A stretch of 64,000 nt of DNA, taken from NCBI RefSeq assembly GCF_037975245.1, contig NC_092561.1, positions 11,217,001 to 11,281,000 of the forward strand, given 5' to 3'. The translations under genes and the position numbers were made by a program. The DNA comes from Apostichopus japonicus. Taxonomy: Eukaryota; Echinodermata; Holothuroidea; Aspidochirotida; Stichopodidae. The notes beneath the pieces were generated by a model, which was not told the origin of the DNA, did no database searches, and was given only the letters and a program-made list of their open reading frames with translations. Below, in pieces: positions 20,072 to 30,609 of the stretch (positions are counted from its first letter, which is position 1; every line of letters begins with the position of its first letter).

Positions 20072-20879
20072 TCACGAGAGGACTCGATCCAGATCGATGT
20101 TCAACCTGCAATGATAGAGGAATGACCCTCTAGCGCATTGGTACATAGGAAGCCTCTGCCCATCTTTCACTAGTGAACCTGTCTGAGTGTACAGCTGGAT
20201 ACTGGGATCCTCCGAATCTTGGATGCACTGCACGTGGCGCTGCTGCTCATCCCATATCATCTGGATAGAATCAGGGTGTAGAAGAGGAATGCCCATGGTA
20301 TCTTTACCCCTCTCGGAAGAAACAAACCTATTACCTCCTTGATCAGACGTGTTGTGTCTTCAGTTCCTCGAGTACGTCGCCTGCAGTGCAGCTCCTTCTT
20401 ATTGATGTGCAAGGCCAAATTCTCCTTCTCGAGACTCCAGACACCACTCGCACCCAATTCTGCTTCCTTTGCACGTCGTAGCTGGGCTAAATCTGCAGTG
20501 TCCCCACTCAAAAATGCAGGCAGACAATCGAGACATAAAGGCTGGGTAGAGAGCATGTGACTGTGATGTGCAGCCAAGAGAAAATCGACGCAAGAAATGC
20601 CAGATATCCAGCAGTATGACAAGATCACTCCATTCATGGAACATCTCCTTCAGCTTCGAATAATTCCCAGTACAAAGGCAACAACCACGGTCAACATACA
20701 ATAACTTTGGGGATGGCATCTCGTTTGCCAGTCGATACCGTTGCATCAGCCCTGTTGCCATGTCTAGGAGACCTTCTCCCTCTGAATCTGTCATGACAGA
20801 CATAAGCACCTGCCCATGCTCATTACCAATATTTGTGCACCAAGATGCAGTGCCTGCAGCTTTACCCGCCTTTTGTGAT
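20072..20879 (-). pseudogene. family A transposase-core exon, copy 1
   Basis: After an acceptor at 20880, the minus strand reads AGKAAGTASWCTNIGNEHGQ, VLMSVMTDSEGEGLLDMATG, LLYVDRGCC (second candidate catalytic Asp), DLVILLDIWHFLRRFSLGCT and LSACIFEW. A four-G run at 20502-20505 (minus strand) then shifts the frame; copy 2 has three Gs and stays open. In the shifted frame come LAQLRRAKEAELGASGVWSL, LHCRRRTRG and LIKEVIGLF. A second shift leads to GKDTMGIPLLHPDSIQMIWD, EQQRHVQCIQDSEDP, LYTQTGS and MYQCARGS. D (in DSTKK of the preceding exon), D and a downstream acidic residue in a helix fit a DDE transposase fold. Two frameshifts make this copy inactive. Confidence 0.75.
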
Positions 20880-20965
20880 CTGAAAATGTAAATATAAATT
20901 ATTGAATATATCTGACATATTTCCTAGAATGTCTACGTTTATGTTGCATCTGAAATGATGCTCAC

Positions 20966-21306
20966 CTTTTTTGTAGAATCCAGTTTCAAGACTGTTCCGT
21001 ATGTTGAAGTGATCTTTGCCTTCACTTCATCTAGACGTGTCATAACATCTCTGACGAACACAGCCAGAAACCTTGGTGCTGCTGGCATGGGTTGCATAGA
21101 AGGGGTGTTCTTCGCAAGGAGCTGTTATCTTCAACATTCCTTTCTCCGCTTGCGTGTGGAATAGTTCTCTTGCCTTCAAAAATTGCAAGACTCTCTGAAG
21201 ATAGACTTCAGACTGCTGTTCAAGAATTTGCTTCTGAACCTTGGTAGATGAATTACCCAGAGTTCGTTCACGGAGAAGCCGGACCGCCTTCAAATCACAG
21301 GAGTAC
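20966..21306 (-). pseudogene. family A DUF6729 C-terminal / first-Asp exon
   Basis: Between a CAG acceptor (21307) and a GTGAGC donor (20960-20965), the minus strand reads YSCDLKAVRLLRERTLGNSS, TKVQKQILEQQSEVYLQRVL. After a one-base shift near 21110 it reads APRFLAVFVRDVMTRLDEVK, AKITSTYGTVLKLDSTKK. It abuts the next exon (20879) through an 80-bp intron, so this pair preserves authentic gene structure: the lysines of LDSTKK continue into KAGKAAGTAS. The single frameshift is the main lesion. Confidence 0.75.
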
Positions 21307-22160
21307 CTGAAAAATAAAATAAATTACTCTAGACACCATGTCCTCACAGTACCAGTACCCCATTGTCAAGATTTATTAAAAGCATAACTGCAACTCACTG
21401 TAAACAGTAAACGTGAACATAAATTCCGCTATGTCCTCTGTCAAATATAAACAAACCGTGTTAGCCGTAACTGCAGTACACAACGGTTGATTCACAAAAA
21501 TGAGTGGCTGCTGCACCTGGAGCGTGCACAGATATTCCATGTTAAAATGTACATAGTAAATAGACGATGAGTAAAGCAAGGCATAGGTTAAATACGTATG
21601 ATGTGAAATTGAAGAAACATTTACAGAATGTGTAGCACTATATTGACAAAACTGCAGGACTAGTCTACAACAATAAGATATTACAATTTGCTCTATTGGA
21701 AGAGAGATGCCACATGTACAGTATAACCTACTGTACACTGAAAAGGTGTCTGTGCATAAAACAAAATATTATGTAGGTCAACCTAACTATGTACAGTGGT
21801 GAAACAATGAAGATGGAAGCCTGAAATCATCATGTCATGGCAGTCATAGCCTATAGTATGTAAAAGAAATACAGTTCGGTCAACCACGTACAAACACTAT
21901 AGCTTAAAGCACCCCTTAAAAGTTATATTTTGTTGTTGTCTTGAACAGTTTGGGGACTAAATTTGCACCAACCCCTCCCACCCCACCCTCTCTGCTTCAG
22001 TACTGGTTAGAGTATGGGGTGCCATACTCAACTGCATACTGTATGGTACATACATGAACATACACACAACAACATGAATGTTTCTGCACACAAAACAGAA
22101 GAAATGTATTGTAGGAACAAATAAAAAGTAATATTAAGGTGAAGTTCATAGTGACTCGAG
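21307..22160. other. intergenic/intronic, shared with copy 2
   Basis: No coding signal recognised. The part at 21.49-21.64 kb recurs at 27.97-28.11 and, in part, at 34.14-34.19 kb. The part at 22.04-22.15 recurs at 34.98-35.10 kb just 3' of the BEN copies. Confidence 0.6.
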
Positions 22161-22426
22161 TCCACTAAATGCCTACTTGTGTTTTCTTTTGATAGGATCG
22201 CTTGCTGCGGAAGCAAGCATCCAGTGAAGTTGTTGCCGCTCTCCAAACAACTGCTTGCCTACTGGGTGGGGTTTGTGTTAATTCAAAAAAACACTTCCTT
22301 AGTAAATCAAGCTTCTGCGGCGGAAGGGCGTCTCTCCCGTGGCTGCCATTGCAGTTGCACCTTACCATCTCCTCTCTGTTGAATATTTGACTGGCAAGCT
22401 TAAGTGCAATTGTATTCGGTTGGTCC

Positions 22427-22562
22427 GCTTAGTGTATTTTCATGTATATATACTATTTGTATTATTCTTATTCCATCTTATCATTGTATTGTCTTATTGC
22501 GAGCATTTAATTGCCCATTTTTGGTGCTTAATAAAGTTTATTTGAATTTGAATTGAATTTGA
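22427..22562 (+). mobile_element. 3' end of a non-LTR retrotransposon
   Basis: This is an insertion of about 135 bp relative to the BEN copy at 35.35 kb. It has an AATAAA signal at 22530-22535 followed by a tail of TTTGAATTTGAATTGAATT. That structure is the 3' terminus of a 5'-truncated LINE in plus orientation. No coding part remains. Confidence 0.7.
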
Positions 22563-22860
22563 ATAAGATGATAAAGATTGCAGGAATGTCTGAGAAAGAA
22601 ACCCAGTGGCCCCAGACTGCTGGTTCAAGGTACTGGTGGTGCCAACCATTGGTTGTGTTATGACCGGCGGCGGAGTAGATGTTGAGGCAGCTGTAGGTAA
22701 AAATGTCTGAGGTAGAAACTCAGAGGCCCCAGACTGCTCGCTCAACCTACTGGTGGTGCCAACCAGCGGTTGTGTGTTGACCAACAGCGGAGTAGAAGTT
22801 GCGGCAGCCGTTGGTAAAAACTAGGACTCAAATAGTCAAGAACATTGTGTAGCAAACCCA

Positions 22861-23556
22861 TACTTTCTGAAAAAATGCCTGATGTCTCTTCCAATGAAAC
22901 ACGGGTTTGCGCTTCTGGATGCATGCCACATCCTCGGACAAGGTTGCCATCTCTTGCATGAAGTTTTCCACCATAGCGCAAAGATGACCCAAGTCAGTCC
23001 ATATCTTTTCTTCATTTACAATATTAGGCCTATCTGATGGGGCGGTTGCATAAACCCACTAACTACTGTACATGTTCCTCGTACATGTTCTACTTTCTGA
23101 AAAAATCCCTGATGTCTCTTCCAATGAAACACGGGTTTGCGCTTCTTGGATGCATGCCACATCCTCGGACAAGGTTGCCATCTCTTGCATCAAGTTTTCC
23201 ACCATAGCTCGAAGATGACCCAAGTCAGTCCATCTCTTTTCTTCATTTACAATATTAGGCCTATCTGATGGGGCGGTTGCATTAAACCCACTTAACTACT
23301 GTACATGTTCCTCGTACATGTTCTACTTTCTGAAAAAATCCCTGATGTCTCTTCCAATGAAACACGGGTTTGCGCTTCTTGGATGCATGCCACATCCTCG
23401 GACAAGGTTGCCATCTCTTGCATCAAGTTTTCCACCATAGCTCGAAGATGACCCAAGTCAGTCCATCTCTTTTCTTCATTTACAATATTAGGCCTATCTG
23501 ATGGGGCGGTTGCATTAAACCCACTAACTACTGTACATGTTCCTCGTTGCTTCGCT
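22861..23556. repeat. tandem triplication, ~230-233 bp unit, inside BEN pseudogene
   Basis: TACTTTCTGAAAAAAT starts units at 22861, 23091 and 23324. Each unit includes CCTGATGTCTCTTCCAATGA, CATGCCACATCCTCGGACAA and TTACAATATTAGGCCTATC. Units 2 and 3 are almost identical, and unit 1 differs at several positions. The 35.6-kb BEN copy has this segment once, so the expansion is local and later than the gene duplication. Confidence 0.9.
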
Positions 23557-23800
23557 CATTACCCCTGGTGGTACTGTTCTGTGTAGTATTTCTGTTTTTT
23601 TCTCCTACTTCATTTGCTTCATCCTTTTTCTGTTGGAGCAAGGCTTTCATGCATTTCGTGTATTATTGTGTAAGCTACTACCTTGTGTACCTTGTCCGTA
23701 GTAGCGACTTATGCATCATACAAATGACGTCAGACTTACCGTATTTTAAACCAACGAGACCGAAAATAAAAAATATTATACAAATCTATGATTGGGATAC

Positions 23801-24340
23801 AGGCTGAGGTCAATGCATCCATAACTGAATTCTAAGGAATTAATCAACCAGGCCTGCACCCATAACTTCATATGGTTCAGACGTTGAAGTGAAGTGATTC
23901 ACACATGAAAATACATTTTAAAAGAAGTATAGGTGGGAAAAACAAATTCTGTGATTTTCGCTTTTCAAGATTTCATAGCACTAGCCTATATGCTGTTATG
24001 TTGAGCGACGATCAATGAACCAAACGACCTAATGAGGGATTTAATCGCATGTGTTCTCCCGAGATTATTATTATTTTCCTAGGAAATGCAAATGTGACAA
24101 CACCATTGTATGCATAATAAAATCGAGTGCAGAATTGTTTGTTAATATTATTAGCCAACCTCGGTTTGTGTAACATACTGAACTACAGAGTTGGCTTTTA
24201 TGGACTTATGTTAGCAGTTCGCATTAACAATTAAGTCCAAGTAATAATAAATTAGTAACAACAAGGCCTTTGCTCAGTGCTGCAGCCGACACAGTACAGT
24301 GTCAGTAGGCCAAGTCTACAAATTCACGGAACTGCTATAT
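23801..24340. other. non-coding, nothing recognised
   Basis: AT-rich sequence upstream (minus strand) of the decayed BEN gene. No exon, RNA or clear repeat seen. Confidence 0.5.
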
Positions 24341-24341
24341 C

Positions 24342-24725
24342 GGTAAAGTAATGTTTTGATAAATACCTGCCTAGTGCAATACAGAAAGATACAGAATATA
24401 TCTACTTTGTCAAATCTGTAAGACTATTTCTTACCGGCGATGTTATTATGTCCATCAATCCTTTACAAATTTCAGGAGACTGGTCTACGTTTCGCCTTGT
24501 AGGGTATATAATTTTGAAAAGATAACAGTTTCATCTGCAGCGCAAGTTGTTCGTAACTGAAAGTTGTATTTAGAATTTCAGGTGCACTGACATCATGCTC
24601 TTAAATTATAAACTCTATTGTCAAAGGCTGAGACGTGTTCTAACATGGATCTAAAATTATATATTTTAGAACAACAGGGATACCTCATTGGTCAAATCTG
24701 TAAGTCTAACATTGCTCTAAAATAG
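24342..24725. repeat. conserved non-coding block, copy 1 of 3
   Basis: This matches 42831-43225 along its length and 37918-38120 for its second half. It contains a near-perfect palindrome at 24650-24670 (CTAAAATTATATATTTTAG core) and CATTGGTCAAATCTGTAAG, which holds an inverted CCAAT motif. In each case it lies upstream, on the minus strand, of a family or BEN coding unit, so it might carry promoter function. That role is inference. Confidence 0.6.
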
Positions 24726-24974
24726 AGAGATCTGCCACGTCTTAGCGCAAAAGTTGGTTTATTAATCTTCTGTACCAAGGGGGTAAAGCCAAACTTGTTG
24801 CAAACAGTCCCGTTTAACACAAACTGCATGCTTTTCAGTACTCAGTTTAAATGATTTACATGTCCCAGGACAAGGTGATGTGCACAATATGCTATAGGGT
24901 AGTTTTTTGTGCTTCAGAATAACACTTTGTTTTCATTGCAAACATTGACCAAAGAACCCTAAAACTATCATTAC

Positions 24975-26378
24975 CTGATGTAGATGGCACATTACTTCTT
25001 CTGACATTTGCCAGACCAGTCCTGTCCTCTGGTTCAGGTAACTCAAAGGGGATTGGTGGAGACACCAGTCTGGACGGTCCTTCCTTTGCCGGTGGGAGAG
25101 GTTGTTCTGCAGGGACACGGGATGGTGGTAGTTGACGTCCCTGCAGGAGCATGGTGACTTCATCTCTCCTCGTCTTTTCGTTGTACCATCGTGTCAGCGT
25201 TGTTTCATTTAGATGAAACAACACCAATTCTGTCCCCTCGAGTAGGTCTTCACTGTTGAGGAGCCGTTGGCGGACCTTGTTATATTCGGAAAGGATGAGC
25301 CTCTATCTTGAAGTGTATCCGTCATTCTTTCTTGCCTGTGGTATTTTCTCACAGAGAAGAATACACAGGGCTTCGACAACCCGGCTTTTGTTCGGATATG
25401 ATGCTGGTGATCCAGCAGACAAGAAGCATCTATTAAGAAAAGAGGAGGAAAAAGGAATGTCATATTAATGTGTGTCAAGTATTTACTTTTTGATGCAATT
25501 GTTGTCCTCAGCTAAGACATGTCCACTGGAATAAATGTTAAAGTTCTCACCTTTTTACTACCTCAGCACCCACATTACCATGCTTAGACCTGGCAAACCA
25601 TCCTTTTGATGCTTTCATTCTCAGTCGGTATGTCAGAGGCTGCTTGTCAAAGTCAGCGAGGTCATTGTACAGTTTGGTGATCTTCTTGGCGTCTGACGAG
25701 GTAAGGCTGATTCCCTTTAGGTCCAGCAGCGCCTGGGCCAATGCTCCAACCTTCTCCCAGCCTGGGATGCCCCGTGAATCAGTGCTGACATCTTCACCAC
25801 AGTCAATGTCAGCTGCATTCCTCAAAGCCGCAGGATCCTCCTCAACGACATCCTCTTGATCACGATCCTGTAAAAGGAGAGACACAACATAGTTGCTTTA
25901 CATGTAATGTGTGGATAAAAAGAATTTCACTTTCTTTTTCTTCTCCTTTACACCTCTAGCTATATCCTGATAAGTTATTAAAGAGTATAGCTAACCTGTT
26001 TGTCTGTGAATGGTGGGTCTGGAATGGGGAAACCATGGTCAAGAGCACTTTTCATCTTTTCATCTGTTGCAGCCCCTTCCGCATCCCCCCCCCCCCCCCC
26101 AAACATGCAGTTGGAAATATATTGCTGATCATGCATTACATTAAGTTTAATTGTATAACCAATTAGAGGCATTTTAATTGACCACATAGCTAGGCTCAAT
26201 GTATAATTACTGAAACTCTACTTATGACATATCTACAGATCATTCAAACTAAAAACCAATAGAGTAACCTCATTCTCAGAAGCAGTAGAACTTCTTTTCT
26301 TGAATTGGCCTTCACTGGGTACCAATCTGTAGGACGTGGATGTCGATGGGGCATCTTGTCCTTTTTTTGAACTAATGG
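24975..26378 (-). pseudogene. family A N-terminal exons, copy 1 (four exons)
   Basis: Exons on the minus strand: 26378-26269 (AISSKKGQDAPSTSTSYRLV...), about 26085-25996 (KMKSALDHGFPIPDPPFTDK), 25867-25551 (acidic stretch, then LDLKGISLTSSDAKKITKLY, NDLADFDKQPLTYRLRMKAS, ARSKHGNVGAEVVK) and 25429-24975 (RCFLSAGSPASYPNKSRVVE, ALCILLCEKIPQA, RLILSEYNKVRQ, LVLFHLNETTLTRW, then a Pro-rich tail). Boundaries have standard GT/AG signals, and the Arg of VVKR is split across the 25551/25429 junction. A TAG at 25303-25305 replaces the Trp that copy 2 keeps (TSRWRLIL). A poly-C run at 26.09 kb obscures the second exon's start. The gene then stops; the Cys-rich and DUF exons are absent downstream. Confidence 0.72.
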
Positions 26379-27379
26379 CTATAACAGATGCAAAACAGAA
26401 AGAAATGTTTAGATTAATTAGTAAAAATTTCAACAGTATATTTCAGAACTCAACTCAACTGAAGTGCATTTATGCAATGTACTCAAGTCACTTTAAAGTT
26501 ATGCTGTATTGGCCCCAAATATGGGCTAGATATTAAAATATGGTCACCTTTGGTCAAGATTTTTAAACAGTTTTTCTTAACCTTCTGGAGGAAGTTTACC
26601 TCACTGAAACATCCAGTCATGATTGGTGTGTAATTCATTTAGAATGTCTGAGAACAATTTAGAAAGTAAATTAAGACCTCCAGGAAAGTACTTTTTGAAA
26701 ACTTAATTCTAACAATAATAGCATTCTATAATTTGGGGCCAATTAATACCGACTACCTTTGAGGTGTTGATTTAAAGTTATAAGGGATGAAGGTCTTGCA
26801 TTTAATCAGCCTTTGACATGTATATATGCTCTATGACATAAGTAATTGTAGACAGCATTTAATTCAACTAAAGACTAAGGCAAGCCATGGAGTGCACAAG
26901 ATTAAGTTCTTCAAGACCACTGTGAAGTAACTGTATATATAAAGGATATAGTAATAACTGTGAAGCGTGATAAATAGTTAAGTTGAGTTTTGCACAACTG
27001 GTAGGCCTATAGTGACAGCAATAATCATGATGCCCATGCGGGCGTACATGCATGATGCCCATGCGGGTGTACATGCATGTGGCTCATGCATGTGCAGTAC
27101 GTGCTGCACTTTTCATTGGTTTGTATTTGATATAGCTGTGCTAATTTTACAGCTTGAGCCTTAACAGCAGATTATATATCCCAGCCTGAAATCAAATTTG
27201 CTGAATTGAGAATGATTCTTTCAGTTCCACTGTTGCTGATAAAATAATGGAATAAATCTTACCTTATGATAGCTGCAAACGCATTCAAGTACTCTCCCAA
27301 ACAGGTCTTTGCTGGCTGTTGCACCAGGCTTTACAGGGCAGGAATATATCTTTGCCAGTCTCTTCTCCCAAGGAGACCC

Positions 27380-27955
27380 TTAAAGATACCTATTACCTCC
27401 TTGATCAGACGTGTTGTGTCATCAGTTCCTCAAGTACGTCGCCTGCAGCTGCAGGTCCTCCGTAGTGATGTGCAAGGCCACAGTCTCCTTCTCGAGACTC
27501 CAGACACCACTCGCACCCAATTCTGCTTCCTTTGCACATCGTAGCTGGGCTAAATCTGCAGTGTCCCACTCAAAAATGCAGGCAGACAATTGAGACATAA
27601 AGGCAGGGTAGTGAGCATGTGACTGTGATGTGCAGCCAAGAGAAAATAGACGCAAGAAATGCCAGATATCCAGCCGTATGACAAGATCACTCCATTCATG
27701 GAACATCTCCTTCAGCTTCGAATAATTCTCAGTACAAAGGCAACAACCACCGTCAACGTACATAAACTTTGGGGGTGGCATCTCATTTGCCAGTCGATAC
27801 CGTTGCATCAGCCCTGTTGCCATGTCTGCGAGACCTCCCTCTGAATCTGTCATGACAGATCTAAGCACCTGCCCATGCTCATTACCAATATTTGTGCACC
27901 GAGATGCAGTGCCTGCGGCTTTACCTGCCAACTTTTTGTGATCTGAAAATGTAAA
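27380..27955 (-). pseudogene. family A transposase-core exon, copy 2 (open frame)
   Basis: The minus strand reads HKKLAGKAAGTASRCTNIGN, EHGQVLRSVMTDSEGG, MATGLMQRYRLANEMPPPKF, MYVDGGCC (second Asp), DLVIRLDIWHFLRLFSLGCT, LSACIFEWDTADLAQLRCAK and EAELGASGVWSLEKE without a stop for about 170 codons. Unlike copy 1 it keeps the frame through CIFEWD (three Gs at 27565-27567). RG has become GG after VD, and about 360 bp covering the KDTMGIPLL part are deleted at the 3' side. No upstream DUF6729 exon survives next to it. The core is useful for reconstructing the reading frame but is not a functional gene. Confidence 0.72.
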
Positions 27956-28112
27956 TATAAATTATTGAAAATGGGTGGCTGCTGCGCCTGGAGCGTGTAC
28001 AGATATTCCATGTTTAATTGTACACAGTAAATAGACAATGAGTAAAGTAAGGCATAGGTTAAATACGTATGATGTGAAATTGAAGAAACATTTATAGAAT
28101 GTGTAGGACTAC

Positions 28113-30609
28113 AGTACTGTGATCGCTAAACGATCGTATAATTTCGATTAAATGCGATTTTTCACGATTTTATTCGACGTTATTCGAAATTATGCAATTT
28201 TGGGCGATTTAAAAAATCGTTGAAAAATTCGGACGAAAAATTTTGTACGAAATTCGCACAATTATTCACCGTTTTTGCGGTCAGTTTTACAACGTAACCT
28301 TTCACGATCATTTCATGGAGGGATTAAATCGAAATATTCCACGATTAGCGTTGTGCGGTAGTCGGATTTCACACAATCGGCAGTTTCCCGGTATCGTAAC
28401 TACAACCGGTATCATCTATGGTTCAACTCACTTAGTTACGAGACTCAATGTCATACATTCAATATGCAACTTTGAAGAAGGGCCGGTAAAAAACAAAACA
28501 TGTTTCTCGTCCGCCCAATGGTCCTCCTTATCTTGATTCCCGAGTTTTTATTCGGGTTACAAGAAATCTAAACTATCCTTAAAAATTATTTTGTTAAGGT
28601 TGCCACATATTCCAAACTATATAATATTAGCGCATGAAAAGAAGAAAAATGGCCGCCCGTTTTTTTCAGATCTCAGTACGAGAAACATGCATTTTATTTG
28701 GATAATAGAGTAACTTTCGTTAATGTGGTTAAGTTAATATTTTCCTACCTAGTATATGTCGATTTTATAAAACCTTCATGAAAACAGACTTTTTTAAATG
28801 GATTTTGAAGCTCAGTCAACAATTTAAAAAATGCTTACCGTTAAGAACCGGCGTCAATCAATACATTTCGTATTTATTCCAATAAAGATCCACAAGGGGT
28901 AAAAATGCTAAGTAGAGCTTACTTAAAGAGAAATAGTAACTGCATGTACATGGTCATTTTAAGTATCCAAATACTTTTCAAAGATACTTCCAAATACTCA
29001 AATACTTCCAAAAATTTAAGTGTGTCGCAATAGGTTAAGTTTTAACCGCACAGTACACTACCATTAATAATTTGCATATTACACCAAAATTTTTACACTC
29101 GGCGTCCAGATGGCGGGGGAAATGTTACATCATGTTCAATGTGTTGTGTCGTTCCCATGGTGCGATGAACTTGGGCAAGTTGCCAAGTTCGAATGTAGAT
29201 GACCTACTTATGTTCCGTGACCAATGTCAATAGGAATTATGTGTGTAAAAACTCAGGTTTTTCCACGTGTTATATATATAGAAGTTTTACGTAAGCGGAA
29301 CGAATTTCGGGGCGGCTCGTTTATTGTGAGGAAGCGCCTATCTAAGCATCAATATTTGTGAAAAATATTTCTGACTAGTAAATGGAATCTCAATGTATTA
29401 AGAAGTACTGGGTCTAAACCATATCATTCGTTTTGGGGGAAGCCAGATCTTCAAGTGCAAAATATTGTTTTTTTCATTTAAGGTTATCGTAGTTTTCTTG
29501 CGAGGTGTGCGGCGTAACTTTCAATGTAGGCTTTCTGATCATATTGCCTACCCTGTATGTCATTCTGCGTAATCTCGATATCAAATGAGTTAAGGTATTG
29601 TCTTAGTGGAGAAACATTCAGACTGTCTCCGAATATGTTCGCAATTTTTTGGGGGGAAGGGGGGGTGGCACAACAATTCTTGTGTGGGTAGGGGGCTCGT
29701 TCCCCGTGCCATCCCGTTTTACAGTGCCGTAATTTAGTAACTTCGTACGTGGTCTCATTTTGTGAAGAAGTTTTTTACTATTTTGGTAAACAATAGCCCA
29801 AAGACTCCCAGGGTCCCTATAAACACCTGTTAGCTCATCCTGCTGCAGTGATTGGAAAATAAGTACGCGCGTTCCTCGTTTTTCCCCAGGTGGGCCTACC
29901 TCCGTAGGCATTCTGGGGAAAACAAACACTCTGGACGTCAGTAATATATATAAGCTAGTCATAGCAAGATTCATGCAAGGAAGACACGTGCTGTGATGTG
30001 TACATGGCTAGCGGCGTATTATCGGCGTAATAGGTAGTTTTAGTCGCAAGGTCTTTTTAATTTTGGGGATGGGTGAAGGGAGGTGATGGTCACCCTGTTG
30101 AGGCGACTGGTAGTTGGTAAATATCGGTAACGTATGAGAAAATATCGGTCTGAAGATGGGAATAAAGAAAGTGGAACTCCAAGCCACTTTGTGTATGAGT
30201 CATGAGTGACCTTTTTCGGTCGGTATTTGTGGTCAACACAACGGACAGCCATTCCGTATCAACTCGAGAACTGCTTACAGCAGTAGAGGTTGTTGCGGGA
30301 GGGAGGGTGGAGCAGTGGGAAGGGGGTGTCAAGTTGTGTAAATATGCGCATTTTTAAGTGCATTGACAAATGCATCTCCCCCCCCCCCACCCACCCACAC
30401 TTTCTTACTGTAGTTATTATATAAAAGGGAATATTTTTACATCGGGCAAATCTCAAACTTAACAGGGACAAGGCATCCCAATAATGTTAAATAAAATATT
30501 CTTATATAGGAATGAAAACAGACAATTTGCATGTATAAAGGAGAAGAAGAACGCGATTTCTGGAATATTTGGTGGCTCTTAAAAGAGCCGTTGAAATTCG
30601 ACACTCCCA
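28113..30609. other. unassigned insertion in duplication copy 2, left part
   Basis: This sequence is absent from copy 1. An unusual segment at 28.13-28.26 kb is rich in CGATT/AATCG words. A 118-codon ATG-started frame on the minus strand (29618-29974) has a Pro-rich end and no recognised domain. G/C homopolymers lie near 29.65 and 30.38 kb. It may be the body of a larger element with the Tc1 gene, but I could not find paired termini. Confidence 0.4.

Larger units (their letters stand above)
22160..23800 (-). pseudogene. BEN-domain gene, decayed copy
   Basis: The minus strand carries the same gene as 35.13-36.01 kb. From 5' to 3' there are coiled-coil and ETSGIFSES segments (about 23.5-22.86, tandemly triplicated), a Ser/Thr/Pro-rich stretch with repeats of the type TTS.L..QSGA..FL (about 22.78-22.57), a LINE fragment insertion (22.43-22.56), then the BEN-like C-terminus MVRCNCNGSHGRDALPPQKL, DLLRKCFFELTQTPPSRQAV, VWRAATTSLDACFRSKRS (about 22.38-22.17). 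The insertion, the triplication and frame changes prevent a normal product. BEN domains are DNA- or protein-binding modules; here the conserved signature is R....LLRK and W......LDACFR.K. Confidence 0.75.
19415..26400. repeat. large duplication, copy 1 (partner 26803-39172)
   Basis: Four blocks occur in the same order and orientation in both copies: 19.42-20.90 with 26.81-27.96 kb; 21.49-21.64 with 27.97-28.11 (and again 34.14-34.19); 22.04-23.55 with 34.98-35.85; 24.53-25.85 with 37.92-39.17 kb. Copy 2 lacks about 360 bp present at 20.0-20.35 kb and carries large insertions. This is one tandem duplication of about 7 kb covering transposase-core exons, the BEN copy and N-terminal exons. Confidence 0.8.

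Noticed and set aside
22861-23556. CRISPR-like direct repeat array
   Set aside because: Three long, fully homologous units with no short repeat/unique spacer structure; it is a tandem duplication in a eukaryotic pseudogene.
29618-29974. ATG-started 118-codon frame on the minus strand with Pro-rich end
   Set aside because: No domain, no splice or promoter context and no second copy; one open frame of this length is expected by chance.
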